A DNA stretch of 64,000 nt. Origin: Istiophorus platypterus. Its lineage: Eukaryota > Chordata > Actinopteri > Istiophoriformes > Istiophoridae. The notes under the pieces were generated by a model that made no database searches, was not told the DNA's origin, and was given only the letters and a program-made list of their open reading frames with translations. The stretch is taken from positions 12,302,480-12,366,479 of the forward strand of contig CM029124.1 of assembly GCA_016859345.1 (NCBI GenBank), in the 5' to 3' direction. The position numbers were made by a program, and so were the translations under genes. Shown here in pieces: positions 39,701 through 52,430 of the stretch. Within the stretch, counting starts at the first letter, position 1, and every line of letters begins with the position of its first letter.

Positions 39701-41132
39701 TTTTGGGCTGGTAAAACTAGAAACTTGGCTTGTACAGTATTAAATAGCATATCTCCTTTTTCAAGTGAACAGCTGTGGTAGAATCCAATCTGTTATGAAA
39801 ACACTGAAGTCTTCATGGGAATAAGTTCTTCAGCTTTCACTGAACTCTGGCATTAATTAAATGTATTCAGCATTAAACATATTATTTTAATTGCAAATTG
39901 CTTAAAATCTTAACTTTTATGTATCCATTTTTTACAGTATAATAATTTATACTTGCCTTTAAATACAAACAAAAAAATTACATACTCTCATTTTTAGTCA
40001 AATGTGATGATAAATCTGATTTTTTTGTTAACAAATATAAGCTTGGTCTCAAGTTTGTGTGCAAAAAATTGCATCAGCTTCCATGCATATATACAGTACA
40101 ATGTTTTAAGACATGGTGTACTAAATATTAGTATGTAGTGGATTTATATATTTATTTCATCCCTCGTTAGTTGCTATATGTCCTTTATATTCAATCTACC
40201 AATGCTCACTCAGAGGCAGTAAGGATTGTAACACTAACCCTCGTGCTGTCAGTGATGTGATTGATCACCAGCAGATAAACATCAGATCTGCAAGAGAACA
40301 GGATAGACATTGATCCCCAGAGGAAGAAAGGACTTGTCACACACCAGCATACACAAACCTCTGTGAAACATCTGTCAAAATACCACAATGACAGAGAACT
40401 GTACCTCTGTGACTAACATGGGAACCCACAGACAGCTGTCAACTGTTTCGGATGCCGGTTGATGACCAGAATACAATTCTTTCGCAATACTTAAGTCGAA
40501 GCCTCTGTCCAAAGAATGAAAAAAAAAAAAAACTGATCAATAAAAATCTATACTGATGTGTGTAAGAAAGTATGACATAATCCTTAAAAAGTAAATAATC
40601 AGGTGATTAGTTATTGTTTATTTCCCCTTAGGATAGCGGAGACAAACTCCCCCTGCCCTAAGGCACTACAAACAACAGAAGAGGGTGAAATATTCCCTGT
40701 TGCTCCTTAGCAGCCATAAAAGATCCCCTGTGGCACTAATGTCGCAAACAGAATGGAAAACAAAGAAAGAAATGTGTGTGTTTTTGCAAAATGTCAATCC
40801 CAACTGGTCACATGAAGTTCTCTCACCTGGCTGGGCCCTGAATATGTTTTTCCTGTCATTAGCTTCAGACCTCATGCGATGCCATACTTAAGAAGAGAAG
40901 AAAGAAAGGAAAAGAAAATGAATGAGAAGTGAATGGTCAGTCTGACAAAAGGGGGCCAGCCTTGCGTCGACAGGAAGAAAAGCATTAGCACCCTTTATGT
41001 GCGTCGCGGCGGATTTCCGTGTGCTACACTGTCAGTGTATTTTTCCCCTTAATTAAAACAGTCACAAGTTTCATTGAGCGGTGAATCAAAGGGTGGCTAC
41101 ACCATGAAGCAGACTCAACTCTGTAACCCTGA
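33729..41132. other. gene-poor stretch, no supported exon
   Basis: A+T-rich with short homopolymers. Short open frames at 36.3-36.8 kb and 38.0-38.5 kb have no recognised domain and no consistent splice sites. I see no mobile element I can name. Confidence 0.5.
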
Positions 41133-41137
41133 GTGTG

Positions 41138-41198
<61 letters not shown>

Positions 41199-41220
41199 AT
41201 GTGTGCATGTGTGTGTGTGT
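41133..41220. repeat. (GT)n microsatellite
   Basis: About 88 bases of GT with two GCAT interruptions near the 3' end. Confidence 0.97.
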
Positions 41221-44114
41221 AGAGTTTGGGAGTCCGACTTAAGCACACACGGGAACCAGGATGAAGGAGATTTAAGCTGTGCCCATTCCCATGGTCAGTC
41301 ACTCAGAATTGGTCATTACTGTCCTGCCTGGAGATGAAAACACAGCGATTAAGAATTACTTGGTGGAAAACATGACCACTTCTAAACTTCCTCCCCATAA
41401 CCCACTGCCCTCAAAGACAGGAGCAATTTTAGATCCCTTTTGTGACTTTTTATATGCAATTTGTCACACAAATAATATTCATTAAAGTCGCCTTAAATGC
41501 TCTCAAGAAAGTTGATGTTTGATAAATGATATTATAATAATTAACCAAAGACAATAACTCATTACATGTAAAGAGTCTTATAGGCAGAGTGTTTCCCACA
41601 AGCCAATTGTCTTATTTTACCAAAATAAATTGTTATGTTAACCCATCCCACAGTGAACCAGAGCAGGCTTCTCCAATAACAAACCTCACCGTCTCTCAAC
41701 ATAATAACATGGCTGGACAATAGCAGACTCAACTGAGGGATCGGAACATGCTTGCTCCACTTCGATCAGTGTATGGGATCTCCTCTCTGCTTTGTCATAC
41801 CTAGTCCCAGGATCAGGGGAGGACTGGATCCCTAATGGCCCAACGACCGAATACCACGCCATTTCATTTCCTTGACAGAAGAGGGGTGAACCTGCTCCGA
41901 CGATCACCCCTTCATCAATTATAAATCGCCCAATGTTTGGATAATTAAAAATGAAGCATTATTTTCTCACTCCTGCCTCAAGTCAAGCCCTTTGGGCTTT
42001 GTTGGAGTAGGGTGGGATTCCCCTCTCATGTTCTCTCCAGGGGACAGTCAAAAAGAACTAGGCGTGTGAATTATGCAGCAAGGATACATAATGGCAGAAA
42101 TTGCTAATCGTAGCTCATGCAACTTGAGAAGGTTGGTCCAGCAACATGACTGACAGAGGGGTGCTTTGGAGACAACACAGGATAGGGCAGCAACAATGTC
42201 TATAGAGTTCTCCAGGGGTTCACTTTGGGCCCTACCTTTTGATGGGGTACACTAATCACTCAGGATGGAGGTGTACTGAAGAGCACTGGCATCGCAAGAG
42301 GAAAGAATGATATCACACCACTGGTATTTTCATGTATTCGGCCATAGTGACAGGTTAGGTTTGGACAAATGGACGAAAATGAATACCACAGGCAACTTAA
42401 TGAAAGTTAATTGCTAATTTTGAAACATAAATCATTCCTTAAACTGTGTAAAGATAAAGCTGTAATAGTTGGATAAAAGCCACCAGGTGGCATGATAAAT
42501 TTTAATGAAGACGGTGGAGGCAGCAGTGATGGGATTGTATTGTCTGACAAAGCTGACATTCCCAGAGTGATTTTTAATCCCTAACTCTGGCACTACAGAT
42601 AGACCATTCCTATGGGGCTTGGTGTCTGGAAGATATTCAGCTGCACAGTGTCAGTCTAACAAAACTTGGCTGCCTGTGTGAAGTTCAGTGAGAGATTAAG
42701 GAGTGAATAGAAAGGCCTAGTATTATTTAGTGGATGGCACAATATCACACCATATCGATTTCTGCTGAGGATGCTGCTGCTATCAGTTTTGCAATATCAG
42801 TTACATGCTCTTTACTGTTTAGTACATGTTGGTTTACAATAAGGATTCTCTTGAATAAAAGGTACAGCATTCCATTATAATAATATTTGACAGAGTATGA
42901 TTTAAAAAGGAATATAATATATGCAGTAACTCTTGCTAAGGACAATTTTGGTAGACATTAATTCCTTCTTAATCATATTTAATATCCTAAATAAGTTCAG
43001 CATATTAACTGCTAGCTAAAATAAACATATATTTATTTATTTATGTATTTATGTATTTATTTAATTATAATCAAACTTGTCATGCATTATTTCTATTACC
43101 ATTTTGTACATATGCTTAAAACTACATGTTTATATGTACATTTATATCTTTTTATATATTTTTTCCTGTTGCACTCTGACTTTGATGCACCTATATACTT
43201 GCAATTACACAGAAATCTGATGTTTTCTTCTTGATAGTTTTATGATATTGTCAAACCTTTTTCACGTAAAAACTATATTTCACTTGAGGTGTATTTCTCA
43301 TTTTTGAAATATAATCTAAAGTGGCTAATAACAAATATTTTTACAACAGTGTATCAAATTAAATTCAAAGACAATTTGATAATTTGCAACAGGCTGTTTG
43401 TACTGAATAACCTACAGAGAATTACCAGCTGACTTTCCAGCTCCTCTCTGAGTTACAGAGCAAAATCTACTGCACACTAACTGCTTGGCAGCAAACAGCA
43501 GGCAGACAAAGTTAACAAGTAGCTGGTAGATAAAATGTAGCTTTGGTAGTTACAGACTCAGATATTTTTCTCAGCTTTGGTTGAGAGACCAAAAACAGAG
43601 CCAAAAAGTTAATGCTAGACTTAAATTCACCAGGTGGCAAGAAACACAACTCCAAATGAATGATAATGTTGATGGTGTTACAGCAATATGCAACAACATT
43701 AGTGCACAAAGAGAGTGCCACAAAGTCATACTAAATGGCACAATAAAAAAATATGCATCATTCTCTGTTACAGCTTCAACAGCATAAAGGATACAAGAAC
43801 AAACATAACATATCCAGGACACTTATTCTTTCAAATCAGGGTCCACACAAATTTCATTGTGCAATGGCACCATCATAAAAAAGTGGCATGTAAATGAAAA
43901 AATGGGGTTGGTCAGTCGTGATCATTTGTGCCGTTTGTTGTCAGTCCTCGCTGTCACAATGATGGAGTGTCGGTCTGACAGGTGCTGTGATTTCCTTGAC
44001 CCCATTGTATTCAAACAACACAGTCTCCTCACACAGGAAGAGCAGAGGAAACAATGGTACAGGTGAGTCTGGCAGAATTTCCCCTCAAGGGCTGCCCATT
44101 TGACATTTAAAAAG
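41221..44114. other. gene-poor stretch, no supported exon
   Basis: A+T-rich, including a (TTTA)n-like run near 43,030-43,062 (ATTTATTTATTTATGTATTT). No coding or RNA gene recognised. Confidence 0.5.
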
Positions 44115-44124
44115 GTGTGTGTGC

Positions 44125-44199
<75 letters not shown>

Positions 44200-44225
44200 T
44201 GTATGTGTGTGTGTATGTGTGTGTG
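44115..44225. repeat. (GT)n microsatellite
   Basis: About 110 bases of GT with GC, GG and AT interruptions at its ends. Confidence 0.97.
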
Positions 44226-46828
44226 CACATGTCTTCCATGTCTTTCAGCTCAAAACCATCATTTTTATGACATGTTGACTGGTCCTTTGTTAAAAATTTG
44301 GGTTGAGGTCATATGTATGGTAAGGGGCTAGAGAATAGACAGACCAACAGGTTTGGATGTGTGCATTGATTCCAGCTATCATCTGAAAAAGTCTTTTTCA
44401 CATAATGTTTTCATTTTTACGCTGCTCTTAATATTGATGTATAAACAGCTTGTCTTCCCCACTAGAGGGTGTCCACTTCTTGAGTCAAAATCGGCCTATC
44501 AACAGATGAAAACTCATGTAGCACGGTGCTCTCTGGTGAAAAATTTTTCTTGTGCTCAACACTCCCTTCACACTCCTCTTGATCACAGTAAAACTTTGAG
44601 ATGTTAAACGCTAAGATGTCTTTAGACCCTCTCTCACTCATTTCGTCATTCTTTTGAGACCACTATGACAATTCTAGCTCATCTTTATCCCTGGTGCAGG
44701 TGTTATGTTGTACGATGATCCTCATGAGAGATTGTTCTTTACCATCCAAGATTAGTAAGTAAGGGGACATGTGTGTTAAGTTCAGCTCTGCCTGCCTGTC
44801 ATTATTTGCGGATTAGTGCTGGCCTGCACCCCCTTTGATGTGGACATCTTTCACACTTCCGTCCCATTGAGCTCCAGGGACGCATTGAAGGGAACCAGGA
44901 GACAAACAATGGATTGAAGAGGAACAGCATAAGCAGGAGTCATCTTCCATTTTGTCTCGAGCTGCAGGGAAACCTCCTGTAATGAGGAAGATAAAACGCT
45001 GCAACAATTATTGCTGCACATATGAGTAATTACCTGAGAAAAGGACCCACACACATGCAAATGCTCATATGCTCACATGCATATAGAACATACATATATA
45101 CATATCCCCCATGTCAGTGTGCACATAAATACATACATACAATGTACAGTGATTTGTTCCCACTTGCATACACATACATACATGCACAAAAGCACACTAA
45201 CACTCTTGATCATCCTGTGGGGTCTACTGCCCTCTGCTGGAAACAAGGAAAATAATGCAGCATTTAACAGTAAGACACTGTACAGTCATACCCCAGCTTT
45301 TACTGAGAAGCTAACTTGAAATTGTAACTGGAGCTAGTATGTTTTAGGACATATGACCAAGTTTATAGGCTTTAGTTTTACTCCATGTTGTTTTAGAGCT
45401 GATCTTTGGGTGTTCCTCAGAGCAGCCTATTTGTGCGTGGCCAGTGTATGGCTGAGTGGAGCCACCTAACAGAGGCAAACACAAGGCCTCTTTCAGGCAC
45501 AGCAACTCCAGAGGCATATGAGGGCACTCAGTGTTCCACCCCAACCACAGGATTTATTTACCTTCCAGCAAGGGGCAGCCAGTAAGCGGAGATGGAGTGT
45601 GCTTTGAGAAAGGTAGGGGTGCAGAGACTGAATGTGTGTGTTTGCTTGAGGGGTGGAGAACTGGACTGGACTAGCATAGTGATTGTGTGGCTCTGGACAA
45701 CTCAGACAGAAAGTGCATGTCATCATCCCAAAAAAGAAAATCCAGAGCACAGACACGGACCAAAAAATACACAAAAATACAATCAATAACTCTCCAGTGT
45801 AGGAGGACCGACAGAGAATGTTTAAAAGAGGAGGAATGAGGACAAGAGCCAGCAAAGGTTGATGGGGTGGGGGTGGGGAGCTCTGTTTTTCTGTCTCCCT
45901 TCCTTTTAGCAGCACAAATAGAGTCATTGAATCAGTGTATGAATAAAAGCACAGTGTGTGCATCTGTTGGTACAGTAATTTAATGGCATGACAGTCCACG
46001 CCAGTGTCACCCTGGAAACAAGTGGTGCCAAATTGAAACTTAAACTTTCTTACCATGTTAGGACTAAAATGAACCAGTCATCTTAGTATGGGGCTGCAGG
46101 TGAACAGGCATGTGCAATGCACCGATTCATTTAAGTGTTAAGTATGTCATACAGCACAAAAGAGTACATAGAAAGGAAGTCCTCCAGTTTTATTATATCT
46201 ACATTCTAGAAACCACAGAGAATAAAACATTTGGATACAGAAGAATACAAAAAATTGAGAGAATCACACATACAATATTCAAGATTTAGTAAAGACAGAG
46301 AAAAGATTTGTTAATAAATATGTAAATATGAATAAATGTGCTTGATCTACGCAGCAACTGTGCCTTTTACTAAGGCTTTACCATGTCGTTCAGTTATCCA
46401 TACACTCCATTCTTTTCCAGTCTTATCAGCTAAGACAAATAATCAAATAAATTATTCATTGTGACAATCAGGAAATTATTTTTTCATAAAAAGGGATTTT
46501 TTTTTTTCTGTCCAGACAGAGGATGTTTGAAGTGATTACATCTGTATGTGTGATTGTATTGAGCAGATCATTGCATCTATAATTGCCATCTGGCACTGAA
46601 GCAGGTAAACATTATGAAGATTCAACCTGAGGAACCAAGTCAGAGCTGACTAGTTTATCTTAAAATTTAGGATAAGGAGAGTTTGTGAAAAAAAAAAAAG
46701 AACTTATCAGATTCAAATAAATATGTGTTGGTGTTCAAGACTAATGCATACTCCAGTCATTCTCCAAATTTTTGGAGTATTTTGTTTTAAAAGTGATAGA
46801 ATAATTGCTTTTCATGTCTGTGGGAAGG
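44226..46828. other. gene-poor stretch, no supported exon
   Basis: It contains an ACATA-rich segment (about 45,085-45,190), CTGCCCTCTGCTGGAAAC (near 45,228), a phrase often seen at ends of fish repeats, and a 187-codon minus-strand open frame (46,056-45,493) of low-complexity composition that I do not accept as a gene. Confidence 0.5.
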
Positions 46829-47014
46829 TTAAAGGAGCTATATGTAAGTTTTCTCTGTCGTCGAATTTTGTTTATTGCCAGAAGTGGGTTGTGGTGATGG
46901 TGCTCACCAAGAGCTTCAGCCACTGTTGCGTTTATAATACAAGAGGTTAGAATACGCCCTCTGGGCAGTTCTACTTCTCAACTTTTAGCAAAAACTGTCA
47001 TATAGCCCCTTTAA
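46829..47014. mobile_element. MITE with TTAA-flanked inverted repeats
   Basis: The left end TTAAAGGAGCTATATG (46829-46844) and right end CATATAGCCCCTTTAA (46999-47014) are inverted repeats with one mismatch in 16 bases. Both begin with TTAA. The 186-base body has no transposase. TTAA flanks are typical of piggyBac-type insertion, so a piggyBac-derived MITE is the best guess. The AGGNGCTATATGTAAG end is also familiar from high-copy fish repeats. Confidence 0.75.
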
Positions 47015-48689
47015 AATCTTGGTTTACTTTGGATTTTCTCTGCAGTACAGCTATTAAGCACATTAGAGGATGCCCCTTTGTCTAAATTCGGATAGCATAT
47101 CTATGACACTGTGATTAATATCAGCATTTAAGACAACAAGGATGTAATTCTTGTCTTTTATCTGCACTTTTAATTTTCTTTATCCTGTGATCATCTCTGG
47201 CTTTGTTTTATGATTTTCTATTGTCTTTACTGGGTCCTAGAATGTGGATGTTGTAAGCCCCTCTTGGCTATGACCTTTCTGTAGAATCTATATCTATGTT
47301 CTTGTCGATTACTTTGTGAGCTCAGAGAAGTGAATCACCTGCTCTGTGTCAGTTTAAAAGATTGCATCTGTGTTATGTGTGAGCCCCTTTCCATCCTCTG
47401 ATGTCTTCCTGTGAACCAACTACAAGCAAGCTGTGGGTTTTCCTTCTGTTTTGCACTGACACATAAACACGATTTATTATGCCAAGTTAGATGTTTTTGC
47501 CCAAATATGTACAATCCCATGATCATATTTTTTTCTTTTTCCTTTCTAATGACATGTTGTTTTATCTGACCTCAGTGTTGAACCCCAACTGAGTGTGCAA
47601 AGTTTTAATTCAAATAATTTGATTATTAAATCAATATCAGAATATTAAAAAGGTTTATTGGCATGACCCTTATGAGTTTCTCATTACTCTACAGCACCTC
47701 TAGTGGCCAAAAACAGAACCAGATACCTGGACTGGACTTGGATCTTCAGATGATTATCACCAAGACATCTCCTCTATTACGGGATGGAAACATCTGCCTT
47801 GTTGCTGTGGGATTATCCGGCATCGGGGAAATGATCTGAGAGAAACTCAGCTTGGAAAACAGCTGCAAGCTCAAAGTGTTTTCGCTCGGCTGGGGTATGA
47901 AATAGACAGAAAGAATGCAGACTTGAATAGGCTCCTTGTTTTGGCCTTTTTTCCCTGGTTACTTCCCACTCTGTCCTTTTGGGATCCTTGGCAACAGCAT
48001 GCATATGGATATGGAGCTAGACAGAGAGAATTCAACTGACTAAACAATCCCGCATTAATCTCCATTTTATCCACGTCATGCTCAGCGTCTGCATTTCAAT
48101 GCTTAAAAAAACACAATGATAAGAAGGCAAAAAGATCATTTATGGAGTCTCTGAAGGAGGAATGCCTGAGTAATGATTGCACATGCTGGTTCATCTGGAG
48201 TCAATTTTTTCTTCAAAAGGAAACATAGAATCAAGGAGCATGGAGGAATTAGGACCATTCCTCTGTCTTGTTATTGTTTATCCATACTCAGATACAGCGA
48301 GTCGCCAGTGTGGAGAGTTTTAAGTTCAGAAAAAGCCAAAAACTGACAAAAAAACTAAAATATGGATATCTTTATGGGTTAAATACAAACAAATAGAGCT
48401 TTTGTTTGTGCCAGTAACAGTACAACTTACGGTTCCATTGCTGTTGTTCATGGAATTTTCATACTGTTGGAACACCTTGAGAAATTAACATTACCAGTGT
48501 GTTACTGTGCACTGTTACATGATGTTACATGTAAAATGGCAAGCAAGTGATGGTTTTATTTTTGATCCTTAAACGGTTAATTGTTTTGCTTAGGTATGAT
48601 AGCCTGGCACAGCTGTAGTGTGTTTAGCTAATGATAATTACATGGAACATGCTAAGAAAGTGGATGGACAGGTGAAAGTTTACGTCGAC

Positions 48690-49020
48690 CAGAAATGTTG
48701 ACTTCGACTCAGTCGGACTTGACTGCTGTGTTGAGATTTGAGATTTGACTCCCTAAAGCTTGAGACTTGAACCCCAAATCATTCAGTACCGACACAACAA
48801 AAAGTAAAGAATCGTGTCTTACATGGCCATACAGCTTAAATATTTAATTATTTGTCCCAAGCACTGAAATGACCAGCTCTCCGCGATGTAAAATCTCTAT
48901 TTTAACACAGACTGAAAGCTTAACAGTCCATATTCAGAGACCTGAAAAATTTGCAGTTAGCTTGTGACTTGGCTTGATGGTTTTTGGATCCGCTGACAAG
49001 ATTTGAGACTTGACTTGTAC
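48690..49020. repeat. degenerate GACTTGA/TTGAGACTTGA-type dispersed repeat
   Basis: TTCGACTCAGTCGGACTTGA, then GAGATTTGACTCCCTAAAGC, TTGAGACTTGAACCCC and, after a less clear middle, TTGTGACTTGGCTTGATG and GATTTGAGACTTGACTTGTAC. This family (GACTTGACTCGGACTTGAG...) is widespread in teleosts. The exact ends and class are unknown. Confidence 0.6.
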
Positions 49021-50074
49021 TTTGCTAATGATGTTTTTGGTACTTTTCCACCAAGACATTCCATTGGCGTCATCACTTTTTTCTCTATGAAGGTCTAACC
49101 ACCAACTAATTAGAGTCAAACAAATATTGTATCTTTATGACAAAGGAATAACAGCATAACTGTACTGCTCTACTGAATTATTATTGCTGCTTTGGGTATC
49201 TGAATTACTTGAATGGATACTCGCCCATTGCCTCATTTGCACTTGTTGTTTCACAGTATTCTTTTTGCCTTTAAATACTTAAGTAGAGAATATGGGCAAC
49301 TCAAGGACTGACAGTAATTTTTTTATGTTTTCAACAGTAAGGTAGTATAAGTCCACCACTATATATACCGGTAATGCATATCCCTGTTCCATGAGCGGCT
49401 CAGCAGTTCCAGCAGTGCCTCAGCCAAGCTGAACACAATGCTGCCATTGAATAAGAGTCACAGTAGATACCTTTATATACCATCAAGAGTGACAGTTTAT
49501 GCAGCAGCACCTGGGTCTCACTTAAAGTAATAGGCCACATTAACATATACATTGTATATATTGTCACCAAACCCATCAAAATACAAGAATCTCACCACTT
49601 ATAACTGAATTTTTCCATGTATTAATATTTCTGATGATTTAATTGCTTAAATGAGAAGTAATAATAAAAAAAAAATCTCATGCACAATAATTTCACTTAT
49701 GTGTCCATTAACACACTTAAAACATTCTCTCAGTTTGAGCAGCCTGCCGCCAGGTGCAGCAGGTTATTACAAAAGAAGCTACTTTTGTAAAACGACACCC
49801 AAACTGCATGTTTCCTTAGAGGAGGGGAAGCAATGCTGGGAAATACATTACTACAGCTACGGCTACCAGCTAGATTACACAGAAAACAGCTACTGAAAGT
49901 TAAAGACACATATAGGTATCTGAGTCAAAGTATGTTTCTTCTATAACATTACTTCATATCCTGTAACTTCATGAGTATTAAACTGTATGTTGTGAAAGAA
50001 AAGTTGGTTGAGTTTAACTGTGTCCAGAGACCTTTGTAGGTAATCTTCCACAACAATATCCATCTTAAATGACC

Positions 50075-50080
50075 TTTATT
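50075..50080 (-). terminator. candidate chst3 polyadenylation signal
   Basis: AATAAA read on the minus strand (AATAAAGGTC) about 800 bases past the stop codon. It is the first canonical hexamer I found downstream. CHST3 3' UTRs can be several kilobases long, so a more distal signal is equally possible. Confidence 0.3.
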
Positions 50081-50423
50081 CTGTGACATCTTCTGGTGGC
50101 TCATGTGAATTACATCACAGAAACACTGATTTAAATGGCTTTTGTTTAAGGAAATCATATATTATACTGTATTTTCACAGTATACTGTTGGGAAGACATG
50201 AATACTCCTCGTGAAGACACCACAAAATACGATTCAACATTCATTTTACCTGAGTCAGGTATGCAAAGGCCCTATCAATTCACATCTGGTCTAATCTTAT
50301 CTAAAGTGATTATATCAGTTGCCTAGTCTAGTGCATATCTATTAACATACAAAACAGGTTGAACTAGGCTGTATTAAGCACTATCATTAACAACTATATG
50401 AGTAGAAACATCTACTTTTCCAG

Positions 50424-50435
50424 ACACGCACACAC

Positions 50436-50482
<47 letters not shown>

Positions 50483-50488
50483 AACACA
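50424..50488. repeat. (CA)n microsatellite downstream of chst3
   Basis: About 60 bases of CA repeats, possibly within the chst3 3' UTR. Confidence 0.95.
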
Positions 50489-50873
50489 AAAACAAAACAC
50501 ATACAAATCACTTTCAATTCATTCATGTAGTTTATCCCTGAAAATCTAAACACAATCAACCATCAATTAAGTCTTACATAATAATCTCAGACAATCTATC
50601 AGCCTTGATATCTATGCTTATTTCATTTAAATGAAACACAGAGCATGACATGAAACTTAAGTGCCAGGCTCCTCAGTGAACACAGTCTGTAAATAAATAC
50701 TTCTTTTTATCAAGTGGCTCTTCATTGGTAAAATGAGGCACATCGTCGGTGAGTCTGAATATTACTGTATGTATTACTGTCACCAGTAAAACATTTTGGC
50801 ACCTTTCCTTCCTGGCTCAATTCCATTAAGTGCAGAGTTCTGCAGATTCACAGCTACATTTGTGACCTTAAAA

Positions 50874-51570
50874 CTAGTGAAACAGTCTTTCCTCAAGCAA
50901 ACTGATGGACTTATTGATCAGCGCCTTCTCATCATCCACAAACCTGTACCCAAATAACTTCATGGTGGGTCCACAAACTCTCTGCACTACCTGGGCCAGT
51001 GTAAAGGGAATGCTAAACCTCCATTTCTCTGCCTGCTCTGACGAGTTCTTCTGGGTGGAGTAAATCCCGCTAGCTTCCTGTGTAGTCTGGGTATTCCTCA
51101 GAATCCACTCCCTAGCTTGAGGACTAAATGGTATTCCCGTGAACCTGTACATATCCTCTGCCTTCTGCATAGGGTAGCGTGCGATATCCTCATAACGCAC
51201 TAACATGTAGCGGCTCCTCAACCAGCGAGGTTGGCTCAGTCCCACCTCTGCAGACATCCTAATTTGGTCGCAGTTTCCTTTGAGCCTCTTCACCTCCTCG
51301 TCATCTTCAGGCACCTGGCCATCCTGCGCCCAGGCCTTCCACGTCTGGTACTTCGAAGAGAACGCCACCATGCGGGATGCTAAGATGGCCCGTGGATCTC
51401 TGACTAGCTGGATCACTCTCACGTCCAGGCGAGGGTCTTCCACCAAAGGCTGCAATGTGTCTAGCTGGCGCACACGGACAGTCTTAATGGCGTGATGTTG
51501 CTTGGAAAGGCAGGATTCCGATGCAAGAGTCAAGTTCAGCGGGCCACAGCGACGAGTCTTACAGTGATAC
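50874..51570 (-). CDS. chst3: chst3 last coding exon: 3'-PAPS-binding motif and C-terminus (carbohydrate sulfotransferase 3)
   Basis: Acceptor CTCTTGTCTTAG ends at 51571. The first base completes Arg233 and the protein continues YHCKTRRCGPLNLTLASE, matching the CHST3 cysteine pair region. VIQLVRDPRAILASR (285-299) is the 3'-phosphate-binding motif, with the conserved Arg290 and Ser298. PRWLRSRYMLVRYED, GIYSTQKNSSEQAEKWRF and the end SLLEERLFH are all family-typical. The stop is TAG at 50876-50874. The three exons give 146+552+697 = 1,395 bases, 464 residues plus stop, close to the 479 residues of human CHST3, with no frameshift or missing motif. An ATG-less reading from 51533 (starting TTG) is only an internal fragment of this exon. 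Loss of human CHST3 causes skeletal dysplasia; the fish role is inferred from orthology. Confidence 0.95.
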
Positions 51571-52430
51571 CTAAGACAAGAGTGGTATAGTTTTTATATG
51601 ATAAATACTGTATCTTGCACTGGGTTGCAAAGTGGGAGAAGTTATTTCAAGTGTCTAGCGTTCCTGGGGTAAATGTCATGTTCATTTTATGAGCTGAAGC
51701 AGTTAGAGCACTTACAAGGCTGGTATGGGCATTAAACTGTCTGGCTGAACCATCAGTAAGAAAAATGAGCAAATATCTGGTTCTTGCCTGGGACAAATTC
51801 ATGAGGTGAAATAAATTATGACTCCCAATGGACGTTTCAGTTAGAAACGGTCAGTCACCAAGCTTTAAATATTTTTGTATGTAGAGCTAAAACTAATAAT
51901 TATTTTCATTATCACATCTATAAAATGTCAGATAATGAAGAAAAATGCTCATTCACAATTTCTCAGATTCTAAATTGATGTCTTTAAATGTCTTGTTACA
52001 AGAGAAATGTACATAAAACTACTCAGAAGAAGATTATTTGGATTCTGACAAAAGATAGATTAATTCATCAACTATGGTGCCATGTCTATTCCCAATTGTA
52101 ACCATGGCACATTCTGATTGTGCTACAGCTCTGCATCTAGCAACATGGGCTGAGGTTCACAGGTATCATATTTAGTATTTAGATCAAATCAGTGTACCGG
52201 CCTGAAGGAGAAAAAAAATATGACTTCTCAGAAACTAAGTTAATTTGATTAACTATTGATTATTAAAGGAAAAAATTTAGACTAGAAATTCCAGTAGTAA
52301 AAATATACACAAAACCAGTAGCTCTTCCTTTTTGCAGGTGAATCACTATTAAATTTTAGTGCCCTCTTCATTTTTAAACAATGCTGTTAGCTTGATCAGT
52401 AACAGTTAGTATCTAGAGACTGTACAATAC
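51571..52430 (-). other. chst3: chst3 intron inside the catalytic domain
   Basis: This 860-base GT-AG intron (donor GTATTG, acceptor CTTGTCTTAG) splits codon Arg233 between the two PAPS-binding motifs. It is A+T-rich, and I see no ORF or recognised repeat in it. Confidence 0.85.

Larger units (their letters stand above)
47015..50423. other. gene-poor stretch 3' of chst3, no supported exon
   Basis: It holds a degenerate GACTTGA-rich repeat (48,690-49,020). Part of the right portion may be chst3 3' UTR. CTCTAGTGGCC near 47,700 is a phrase common at fish repeat ends. Confidence 0.5.

Noticed and set aside
44119..44331. Cys/Val-rich frames (also at 33.4, 41.1 and 50.4 kb)
   Set aside because: They are translations of GT/CA microsatellites.
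45493..46056. 187-codon minus-strand open frame, the longest outside chst3
   Set aside because: It has low-complexity and Leu/Ser/Cys/Pro-rich composition with no recognised domain, and no splice or promoter context. This length can arise by chance in 64 kb.
51280..51495. Plus-strand 71-codon frame antisense to chst3
   Set aside because: It is a shadow of the real minus-strand exon.
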